From assembly GCA_946414655.1 (NCBI GenBank), contig CAMKPL010000002.1, forward strand, positions 197,765-261,764: a stretch of 64,000 nt of DNA, in the 5' to 3' direction. Below the pieces are notes generated by a model, which saw only the letters and a list, made by a program, of their open reading frames with translations, was not told the DNA's origin and ran no database searches. Position 1 is the first letter of the stretch; each line of letters starts with the position of its first letter. Below are positions 56,067 through 62,856 of the stretch, one piece after another. The position numbers were made by a program, and so were the translations under genes. Source of the stretch: an uncultured Caryophanales bacterium. Its GTDB lineage: Bacteria; Bacillota_I; Bacilli_A; RFN20; CAG-826.

Positions 56067-56499
56067 TTTTACATTCAAGGATGCGGTCGACTAGTTCGGC
56101 TTCTGGGTAAGTAATAACTCCATCAGCACTGACTAGACAGGCACCATAAATAATTAAAGCAATTCTGTCATCACGATTAAGAATCGAGATGAACTCAAAG
56201 CAGTGTTCGACGAATTTGGCGTCACTACCACCGTTTGTCATTTCATAAAAGTCATCATAAGTCATGTTCGATTCCGTGACGATACGGAAGAGTTCATATT
56301 CTTCTCTTGAACAGTCTTTATCACCGCTAACAAATAAACGGGTAAATAAGACAAAAAGAGTCTTAATTTGGTCATTACTGACTCCACCATTATGTAGACC
56401 ACGAGCAAGACGAGATAAAGCTTCTTTAGCCGTTCCGACTTTTGTTTCGAAACTTGATTGACAGACGTCTTTTAAAGTTGATTCAACAGCTGGATTCAT
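56053..56499 (-). CDS. TerB-like helical protein
   Basis: The 148-residue protein is all-helical with two TerB-like segments: KTLFVLFTRLFVSGDKDCSREEYELF and DRIALIIYGACLVSADGVITYPEAELV, the second carrying the A/S-ADG-x-I-x-x-x-E pattern of TerB. TerB domains are linked to stress and phage-related systems; no metal role is shown here. GAGGAA precedes the start. Confidence 0.65.
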   Translation of the reverse strand: MNPAVESTLKDVCQSSFETKVGTAKEALSRLARGLHNGGVSNDQIKTLFVLFTRLFVSGDKDCSREEYELFRIVTESNMTYDDFYEMTNGGSDAKFVEHCFEFISILNRDDRIALIIYGACLVSADGVITYPEAELVDRILECKNVQA

Positions 56500-56549
56500 T
56501 TTTTATTCCTCACTTTAGATATTTTATATTTTACCAAAAACTTATGTTT

Positions 56550-57593
56550 TTAGGCGAGAGATATTTTCTTTTCGACTTTAATTAGATATAAGTTTACTTT
56601 TTCTTTGTAGCGTTTCTCTTTGCTAGCCAATGTTAGATAGTATTTACTTCGGGCAAAATCACCGATGTAATAAAGACAGATGCCTTTAAGTAGGGCGATG
56701 TATGGATCAAGAGGATCTCTTTTATCAAAAGATAAAAGCTGATATGCGAGATTGTATTGTTTGAGTGTTAACAAGAATGGAATTGGTAGTTCCAAGAGGT
56801 TTTCTTCGCTCAATCGGTTTGGGAACGTTGTTAAGACTTCTTCCATTAAGTGGATGAAGATTTTTCGATCACTAACTTCTTCGTAGACACGAATCAGTTG
56901 ACGAGACAAAGCTTTAAAATTAGCTTGACGATGCTTGAAGAAAGAATAGATGAACGCCATCATGATTTGAACTTCTTCTTGTGACTTAATTGCGTTTGTG
57001 ATGAGAGGGAAATTATTGATAATTCTTTCTTTGTTTTCCTTGCTAATAGGGATGACTAGTCCAACAACTCCGCTACCTGGGTAACGATCTCTAAGTTCTC
57101 TTTGAGAATGGATTTGAGCGTGAATCTTTGAAATATCGGCCTTAATGACCATTTTAAGAATCATTTCTGCTTTTTCACTAGCTTCATCTGGGTCATCGGC
57201 ATAGTCATCTTCAAGATCACAATCTGGGAAGATGATTTTGGTGCCTTTAGTTTTCTCATCAATTAAGAAAACAACATTGATCGTCACGTTTTCTAGTTCA
57301 GGAACCATTTTCTCTTTGTAGTTTTGGTATACTTCGTCACTCACTTCAATCGAAATGTTTTCCACATCTCGATTTGGCCACTTTCTTTTAATAGCATCAA
57401 TACTTTCAGGAGGATAACATTGCTCTGGAGAGGACTCCACCATGAGTTTGAGAAGATCCTTTGCCATATAAATGGCGTCGTCATAGCCTTCACCAAAGGT
57501 GTAGGCTCCTAAAATATTAGGGATCGTGACATTAATAAAAGATTGATCTTCTTGATCCTGATATAAAGTGATTGGGTAAGTGATGGTTTTCAT
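56550..57593 (-). CDS. Tandem HicB-fold protein with C-terminal TPR-like region
   Basis: Residues 1-55 follow the HicB antitoxin fold (YPITLYQDQEDQSFINVTIP ... DAIYMAKDLLKLMV), and residues about 95-150 repeat it (INVVFLIDEKTKGTKIIFPD ... EASEKAEMILKMV). The last 120 residues are helical and TPR-like. No HicA toxin lies nearby, so it is not a standard HicAB antitoxin. The start has no Shine-Dalgarno. Function is unknown; an RNA- or protein-binding scaffold is inferred. Confidence 0.55.
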   Translation of the reverse strand: MKTITYPITLYQDQEDQSFINVTIPNILGAYTFGEGYDDAIYMAKDLLKLMVESSPEQCYPPESIDAIKRKWPNRDVENISIEVSDEVYQNYKEKMVPELENVTINVVFLIDEKTKGTKIIFPDCDLEDDYADDPDEASEKAEMILKMVIKADISKIHAQIHSQRELRDRYPGSGVVGLVIPISKENKERIINNFPLITNAIKSQEEVQIMMAFIYSFFKHRQANFKALSRQLIRVYEEVSDRKIFIHLMEEVLTTFPNRLSEENLLELPIPFLLTLKQYNLAYQLLSFDKRDPLDPYIALLKGICLYYIGDFARSKYYLTLASKEKRYKEKVNLYLIKVEKKISLA

Positions 57594-57671
57594 CTATTAC
57601 AAGGATAACGGTTTTTACTCAAAAAGAAACTAATTCTTTTAATATCATTAATACAAAATGAACATAATGCC

Positions 57672-57699
57672 TTGTAAAAAATATAAATAATGATATAGT
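57672..57699 (+). promoter_or_regulatory. Promoter of the antisense RNA
   Basis: TTGTAA (57672-57677), 16-nt spacer, TATAGT (57694-57699) on the plus strand. No reading frame with a ribosome-binding site follows. Confidence 0.65.
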
Positions 57700-57705
57700 A
57701 TGAAT

Positions 57706-57794
57706 TAGAGGATGTATCCTCTCACTACGGGCCTTGCTAATTCATCAAAACCAGTAGTAGTGCGGCAATTATGAGTAAGATAATTGCCTTTTTT
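57706..57794 (+). ncRNA. Putative ~89-nt antisense RNA (type I antitoxin-like)
   Basis: It runs from the predicted start point to a perfect 9-bp terminator hairpin GGCAATTAT / ATAATTGCC with T6 (57764-57794). Internally TGAATTAG pairs with CTAATTCA, GAGGA with TCCTC, and CACTAC with GTAGTG. It is complementary to most of the coding part and 3' part of the 22-residue peptide message on the other strand, which fits a type I antitoxin. Confidence 0.55.
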
Positions 57795-57852
57795 ATTAAG
57801 CACATTGTCTCATACCTCCTGACGAGTGTAGGAGATTGAGAGGGATACATCC
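57710..57852. repeat. Long-range inverted repeat enclosing the peptide ORF
   Basis: GGATGTATCCTCTCA (57710-57724) and TGAGAGGGATACATCC (57837-57852) pair over 15 bp with one bulged G, 112 nt apart. In the minus-strand message these are the 5' and 3' flanks of the ORF. Confidence 0.8.
57737..57805 (-). CDS. 22-residue hydrophobic peptide, putative type I toxin
   Basis: The peptide has a short N-terminus with two lysines followed by about 15 hydrophobic residues (AIILLIIAALLLVLM), as small membrane-acting toxins do. AGGAGG (57815-57820) lies 9 nt before the ATG. The start codon region is outside the antisense RNA but most of the codons are covered. A weak -10 (TAATAT near 57880) is the best promoter I see, so the message may be made at a low level. 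It is far too short for the ORF track. Confidence 0.5.
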   Translation of the reverse strand: MCLIKKAIILLIIAALLLVLMN

Positions 57853-57964
57853 TGCCGGTTTTACCCGGCAAACATATTAAAACACAATAAGAAAGAAAAT
57901 ACATCAAAAATATGTATTTTTTATTTATTTGTATTTATTACAATATAATTGGATAGATTTTATT

Positions 57965-57994
57965 ATATAAAAAAGCAGGTTTTGAGCCTACTTT
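57965..57994 (-). terminator. Terminator of the XRE regulator gene
   Basis: AAAGTAGG / CCTGCTTT hairpin (one G-U pair, 7-nt loop) with T6 on the minus strand, overlapping the gene's last codons. Confidence 0.75.
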
Positions 57995-58299
57995 TTATAT
58001 GAGTTAACTTTATCAACCATATCGTTCAATGATTTTATTAAATCATCAAGGACGATTTGTTCTTCACCAGTTGGAAGGGGTGGAAGATCTTTCTTCATTC
58101 GCCAAACATTGTAAACGAGTTGGTCGATGGAAACATCATAAACTTCCGACATTTTCTTTAAAATGGAAATACTTGGCTCGCTTCGATTTGTTTCGTAGTT
58201 ACCAAGTTGATAGTTTTTAACACCAATCTTTTCCGCGGCCTCAGTTTGGGTTAGACCGGCTTTCAAACGGAATCGTTTAAATCTTGCTCCTAAATTCAT
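57988..58299 (-). CDS. XRE-family helix-turn-helix regulator
   Basis: The 103-residue protein has a Cro/CI-type HTH (about 8-62): FRLKAGLTQTEAAEKIGVKNYQLGNYETNRSEPS. The C-terminal 40 residues are helical and may dimerise. It has a leaderless-type promoter and is divergent from the BaiE-like gene, whose promoter it could control. It is also upstream of the toxin-antitoxin-like locus. Targets are unknown. Confidence 0.9.
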   Translation of the reverse strand: MNLGARFKRFRLKAGLTQTEAAEKIGVKNYQLGNYETNRSEPSISILKKMSEVYDVSIDQLVYNVWRMKKDLPPLPTGEEQIVLDDLIKSLNDMVDKVNSYKK

Positions 58300-58305
58300 G
58301 GCGAT

Positions 58306-58334
58306 ATTTTACAGAAAATTTGTAAAAATTACAA
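58306..58334 (-). promoter_or_regulatory. Leaderless-type promoter of the XRE gene
   Basis: TTGTAA (58329-58334), 17-nt spacer, TAAAAT (58306-58311), then 6 nt to the ATG. Confidence 0.75.
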
Positions 58335-58386
58335 TAACTTTGAATCATAAATGGTGTTTCAACCCCTTCTAATCAATGATGATTAT

Positions 58387-58415
58387 TTGATATTTCGTTC
58401 ATTGTTTTATACAAT
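58387..58415 (+). promoter_or_regulatory. Leaderless-type promoter of the BaiE-like gene
   Basis: TTGATA (58387-58392), 17-nt spacer, TACAAT (58410-58415), then 9 nt to the ATG at 58425; no Shine-Dalgarno. Confidence 0.75.
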
Positions 58416-58424
58416 TAACGCACA

Positions 58425-58988
58425 ATGACTTTAGAGGAAAGAATTCAGCGTTTAGAAGATATCGAAGAGATTCGTTATCTCCAAGCGAAGTATCAACGAT
58501 GTCTAGATAGTCGTGACTACGATGGACTAGCGAAGTGTTTTACTGTTGATGCTAGTTCATCATATTGTGATGGAAAGAAAGTCTTTCATTCGAGAGATGA
58601 AATTCTGAACTTTCTCATGAAGTCAATGTCACTAAGTATGCCAAGTGGTCATTTTATCCATGGAGGAGAGATTGATTGGATTAATCCGACACTTGCGAAA
58701 GCAAAATGGTACTTAGAAGACCATCTTCACCACAAAAAGTTTCTTATTCAACTGCATGGAAGTGCCGTCTATGACGTCACTTATCAAAAGATTGATGGAC
58801 ACTGGAAGATTTCCTTTATTGGCTATACTCGGGGATACGAATACGCGGAACTAAGAGGACCAATTAATCTTCTTTCTTTTAAGAAAGCAAACTTAATTAA
58901 ACAAACCAAAGAAAAGAAAGAAGATGAATTAGGTCTATACGGAAAACGATTCCGTCATAAAGAATATAAAAAGAAGAAACATGAATAA
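58425..58988 (+). CDS. SnoaL-fold protein related to bile-acid 7-alpha-dehydratase BaiE
   Basis: The 187-residue protein has a SnoaL_4 (NTF2-like cone) fold. Its wording follows BaiE: IEEIRYLQAKYQRCLDSRDYD with the Tyr and Asp, GKKVFHS, the His in GHFIHGGE and KWYLEDHL with the catalytic-type Asp. Thus the Tyr/His/Asp set of the dehydratase is kept. It carries a basic Lys-rich tail of about 35 residues that BaiE lacks. The substrate is not known, since SnoaL_4 proteins act on many. It overlaps the next gene by 8 nt. Confidence 0.7.
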   Translation: MTLEERIQRLEDIEEIRYLQAKYQRCLDSRDYDGLAKCFTVDASSSYCDGKKVFHSRDEILNFLMKSMSLSMPSGHFIHGGEIDWINPTLAKAKWYLEDHLHHKKFLIQLHGSAVYDVTYQKIDGHWKISFIGYTRGYEYAELRGPINLLSFKKANLIKQTKEKKEDELGLYGKRFRHKEYKKKKHE

Positions 58989-59877
58989 GAAGTGTTTGTT
59001 AATTTATTATTCTGGTACTGGAAATACAAAGTACGTTACATTAAAACTTGCTCCAAAGTTAGAACAAGTTGGTTTTGATGTTGATATTTATCGTATCAAT
59101 CCACTTCTCATGGAAGAGATTAATTTATCAAAATATGATGTTGTTGGGATTGGTTATCCAATCTATGGATTAAATGTTCCATCCAAAGTCCATAAGTTCT
59201 TCAAGAAACAACAATTTAAAAAAGGTCAACGTGTTTTTATTTATAAAAACTCGGGTGAGACATATCGCGTCAATAATTCCTCTTCTTTAGTCTTACGAAA
59301 GATTATTAAAAGAAAGAAGGCCAATCTCACGAATGAGTATCATTTCATGATGCCTTATAACATCCACTTCCGTTATGATGAAAGTCTCGTTAAAGAGATG
59401 CTAACAATGGATGAAAAGTTAATGGACATTCTTGTTAAAGAAATTGTTGATGAGATTCCAAATATCAAGAAATATACCTTCCGAAATAATTTTTGTAACA
59501 GGGTGTTACGATTAATGTATATCGGAGGACCGATTAATGTTTCTTTCTACAAAGTAGATAAGAAAAAATGTATTAAGTGTGGAAAATGTGTTCAAGGTTG
59601 TCAGATGAAAAACATCTACTTTAACAAGAAAGGAAACATTAAGTTTCATCATAAGTGCTTAATGTGTTGTTATTGCACTTTGAACTGTCCAAAAGACGCG
59701 ATTAAGATGGGTTTATTTAACTCCTGGAGAGTGAATAAGCCTTATAACTTCAAAGAAATTGAAAAGATTGAACTGAAAAGTCCAATTATAACAAACGAAA
59801 CCAAAGGTTTCTTTAAGTGTTATATTGAGACTTATCAAGAGATTAACAAGAGATATAAAGAGTTATTCAAAGAATAA
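58981..59877 (+). CDS. EFR1-type flavodoxin-ferredoxin fusion
   Basis: The 298-residue protein has an N-terminal flavodoxin-like domain (YYSGTGNTKYVT near residue 9, GIGYPIYGLNVP near 58) and two [4Fe-4S] motifs: CIKCGKCVQGC near 198 and CLMCCYCTLNCP near 223. Such EFR1-family proteins pass electrons from flavin to iron-sulfur centres. Overlap with the SnoaL gene suggests it supplies reducing power to a linked reaction; that is inference. Confidence 0.88.
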   Translation: MNKKCLLIYYSGTGNTKYVTLKLAPKLEQVGFDVDIYRINPLLMEEINLSKYDVVGIGYPIYGLNVPSKVHKFFKKQQFKKGQRVFIYKNSGETYRVNNSSSLVLRKIIKRKKANLTNEYHFMMPYNIHFRYDESLVKEMLTMDEKLMDILVKEIVDEIPNIKKYTFRNNFCNRVLRLMYIGGPINVSFYKVDKKKCIKCGKCVQGCQMKNIYFNKKGNIKFHHKCLMCCYCTLNCPKDAIKMGLFNSWRVNKPYNFKEIEKIELKSPIITNETKGFFKCYIETYQEINKRYKELFKE

Positions 59878-59907
59878 AGAAAAGAGGTAAAAAACCTCTT
59901 TCTTTTT
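59878..59907. terminator. Terminator between the EFR1 gene and the LRR protein gene
   Basis: AAAGAGGT / ACCTCTTT with a 5-nt loop, and T-rich and A-rich flanks; serves the convergent pair. Confidence 0.75.
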
Positions 59908-59922
59908 AGCAATGATTATTTT

Positions 59923-62853
59923 TTAGTGTGTGACTCCAAAGGTAATCGAACAGAAACAGTTCTTTGACCAATTAAACCATGGTTGAGGACCGTAAATTGG
60001 ATCATATTTGTCTAGATCCGCCATTTCTTCAGAAGTGTATTCGACTTCAATTGACATTGGAGCTTCGCAATAAGCGAAGGCTTCTTCACCAACACTCGTG
60101 ATTGTTTTCGGTAGATAAACCGTTCCAAGCAAACGACAATGTCCAAAGGCTAATGGTTCAATCGAGGTTGTACCATTTAATGAAACAGAGATGTTTTTAC
60201 ATCCATAGAAGAGACCTCGAGGAACCGTGACTAAATCATTAAAGTAACCATATGAGTTTTTAAAACTAACACAGTTTTCGAAGACATATTCACTCACTTT
60301 AGAGATGTGTAAGTTGTCTAAAACAATGTCTTCCAAAAGTGGACAGTTCGAGAAGCATCCGGTATTAAGTTTTAATGATGCTTCTTCGTTACCATCATAA
60401 ATGATGGTGAGATTCTTCACGAAGGCAAAGTTCGACATATATCCAGCACGAAGAATAAGTTTATGATCACTTTTTTGTTTGAAGTGAATGGTCACATCAC
60501 TAAGATTGGAACAATGTCCAAAGACATCGTTAAATGATTCCACTTGTTCGTAGTTTAGTTTAACAGAAGTTAATTCATGACAGTTTTTAAAGGCGTCATC
60601 TTCTAAAACAAGACTTTTTGCCCCAGTAAAATCGATACTTTCAATCTTTGATGATTCAAAGGCGCCTTCTTCGATTCTCTTTAAAGAGGAGATATCTTCA
60701 AATGTTAATGATTTAATGTTTGAATATCGAAAAGCGTGAGCTTCAATACGAGTGACACTACTAGGAACAAGTAATGTCTCTAAAGAAGAAGTTACTTCGA
60801 AACAAGATGACGATAGACTTGATAAATTTACTCCTTGAGCAAATTCGACCTTTTTTAACGCCGTATAACCTTTAAAGGCGTTATCTTGGAGTTGACCTAC
60901 ACCAGAAAGGTAAACCTCTTCTAAAGTTGATTTAGAATTTGGGATTAAGCTTAACGCTGTTGCTAAAGAAGCAACCTTCGAATAAAGTTTTGTTAAACTT
61001 GGACAATCCTCGAAGGCGGATTCATGAACTTCGAGTCCATCTTCTCCATAATAGAAGAGGGTCGTTAGACTATTAATGTCAGAGAAGGCTTTTGCACCAA
61101 TTTGTTGCATCTTTCCATCAATCTTGATGGAAGTGAAGGCGTCACAGTTTTCAAAGGCTCTTTCCTCGATTACTTCAATATTAGGATTATCTATAAAGAA
61201 ATCCTCACTTAGATTAGTGCAGTTTTGGAAAGACATTGGGCCAATATGCTTTAAATTAGCTCCTTTAATGTCGACTAAATTAGTCGCATTAGCAAAGGCA
61301 TTTGTTCCCACTTCTTCAAGTGAAGATGTGGTAATAATGTGACTTGCTTGACAGCCATTTAAAGCATTCGCGACGACTTTACTTACCTTTGGTAAGTGAA
61401 TTGTTTCTGGGCAAGACGCACTACAATAGACTGGTCTAGCAGCATAGAAAAGTGATCTTTGACCTAAGCTGTCTTGTTGAATTAAGAAATGGTCTTCATT
61501 AACAAAACGCGAATGTCCATCCATTGGGATAATATCAACCATTTTATTGATTCCATGAGTTCGAACAGATTCATGGATATCCCAAACATCAAGAGGGATA
61601 ACAACACCTTTAATATCGTTTAAATTATGGTAACTAGTTTCATCAACACTCATTAGTTTATGGCTAGAAATTTCGCATTCTAACCAGTGTGGGATGAAAT
61701 TATAGTCACCAGTTGAGTGATGAGGGATGGTTTTGTTGATTTCGATCACATCATCAAAAGGATCTCCACCTTTTTGAACAGTCCAACCAACGAAAAGATA
61801 ACTATGTTCACTATCGCTTTCTTTGACAGGATAAGGAATTAAAATATCTTCGGAATCATAATTATATGATGTTGGATGATCACCGCTAAATGATTCTCCA
61901 CTAGAGAATTCATACCAAATAGAGAATTCTTTTGGTAAATACGAGGCGACTAATGTCGCGTTATCTTCTGATACATTAAAGGAATCAGTATTAACTGGTT
62001 CACCTTTATATAACCACTTATCAAAGTTATAGTTTTCTTTCGTGGCAGTTGGAAGGGTAACCTTACTTAAGTAGACATAGTCTCCTTCAGTCTCAGAAGG
62101 AGTACCTCCATCTCCATCAAATAGAACGTGAACTGTTTTTGGTTCGTATTTAGCTTTAACACTCACATCTCGATGGGAGTGATATGGGATGACATAATCT
62201 AAACTCGGTGCATCTTCATCTTCTTCCACCCATCCGAGGAAGTTATAACCTGGTTTAGATGCTTGGGGGAGATGGACATCTGGCGAATAATAAGTGTAAT
62301 GAAGTGGAGCGTTACTAGGTAAAACACCTCCATCTAGACTATAGGCGATCGAATAATAGTGATGCGAATAAGAGGCGTTTAATCGAAATGAAAGTTGGTC
62401 AGCGTCTTTGTTATAGCTTCCATAAGTCAAAGTCCAACCTAAGAAGTCTTGGAACGATTTTGATGGCACTTCATTGATGTATTTTGTATCACTTTTGCTC
62501 TCAATGATGCGACTTGGAATTTCTTTCGTATCGTTTGTTTCAAACGAAACCTCAACTTTTCCATTCCAAAGAACAACTTCGTTGATCATGTCTTCGAAGT
62601 TTCTTTCTCCTTGGTCGATGCGGTAGAGTTGATAGGCATAATCTTGTTTCTTACTTGCATCGAGATAATTTGGGATTTTAGAGAAAGCATCATAGGCTTC
62701 TTTATGTTCACGATTTAATAGATGCTGTAACCCTTTTTGATATGTATCCTCTTGATTTTTATTGCTTAAATAAATACCAAGGAAAGTGCCTAGACCACCT
62801 AAAACAAGTGCTCCAGAGATAGAAATAATGAGAATTTTAGTTAACTTTTTCAT
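59923..62853 (-). CDS. Large surface protein with InlB-type and BspA-type leucine-rich repeats
   Basis: The 976-residue protein has an N-terminal membrane anchor (about 8-28), a TPR-like stretch (GLQHLLNREHKEAYDAFSKI), three or more InlB/Listeria-Bacteroides-type beta repeats (LPQASKPGYNFLGW, LPTATKENYNFDKW, about 150-400), then LRR_5 (BspA-like) repeats (EVGTNAFANATNLVDI, EVIEERAFENCDAF, SVGEEAFAYCEA, about 490-950). There is no LPXTG motif. It is likely exported and membrane-anchored for contact with host or neighbours. AAAGGAG precedes the start. Confidence 0.85.
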   Translation of the reverse strand: MKKLTKILIISISGALVLGGLGTFLGIYLSNKNQEDTYQKGLQHLLNREHKEAYDAFSKIPNYLDASKKQDYAYQLYRIDQGERNFEDMINEVVLWNGKVEVSFETNDTKEIPSRIIESKSDTKYINEVPSKSFQDFLGWTLTYGSYNKDADQLSFRLNASYSHHYYSIAYSLDGGVLPSNAPLHYTYYSPDVHLPQASKPGYNFLGWVEEDEDAPSLDYVIPYHSHRDVSVKAKYEPKTVHVLFDGDGGTPSETEGDYVYLSKVTLPTATKENYNFDKWLYKGEPVNTDSFNVSEDNATLVASYLPKEFSIWYEFSSGESFSGDHPTSYNYDSEDILIPYPVKESDSEHSYLFVGWTVQKGGDPFDDVIEINKTIPHHSTGDYNFIPHWLECEISSHKLMSVDETSYHNLNDIKGVVIPLDVWDIHESVRTHGINKMVDIIPMDGHSRFVNEDHFLIQQDSLGQRSLFYAARPVYCSASCPETIHLPKVSKVVANALNGCQASHIITTSSLEEVGTNAFANATNLVDIKGANLKHIGPMSFQNCTNLSEDFFIDNPNIEVIEERAFENCDAFTSIKIDGKMQQIGAKAFSDINSLTTLFYYGEDGLEVHESAFEDCPSLTKLYSKVASLATALSLIPNSKSTLEEVYLSGVGQLQDNAFKGYTALKKVEFAQGVNLSSLSSSCFEVTSSLETLLVPSSVTRIEAHAFRYSNIKSLTFEDISSLKRIEEGAFESSKIESIDFTGAKSLVLEDDAFKNCHELTSVKLNYEQVESFNDVFGHCSNLSDVTIHFKQKSDHKLILRAGYMSNFAFVKNLTIIYDGNEEASLKLNTGCFSNCPLLEDIVLDNLHISKVSEYVFENCVSFKNSYGYFNDLVTVPRGLFYGCKNISVSLNGTTSIEPLAFGHCRLLGTVYLPKTITSVGEEAFAYCEAPMSIEVEYTSEEMADLDKYDPIYGPQPWFNWSKNCFCSITFGVTH

Positions 62854-62856
62854 TTT

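Larger units (their letters stand above)
57594..57987. other. 394-nt gap without a track ORF: holds the putative type I toxin-antitoxin locus
   Basis: The first 80 nt (57594-57671) show nothing I can name. The rest contains the antisense RNA promoter, RNA and terminator, the 22-codon peptide, long complementary arms (57710-57724 and 57837-57852), a 6-bp GC hairpin (57853-57870), and an AT-rich stretch up to the XRE terminator. Confidence 0.7.

Noticed and set aside
57771-57839. Plus-strand 22-codon frame MSKIIAFF... ending GVGD* within the toxin-antitoxin-like region
   Set aside because: It has no ribosome-binding site and its start lies in the terminator hairpin of the antisense RNA; the minus-strand peptide with AGGAGG is the better candidate.
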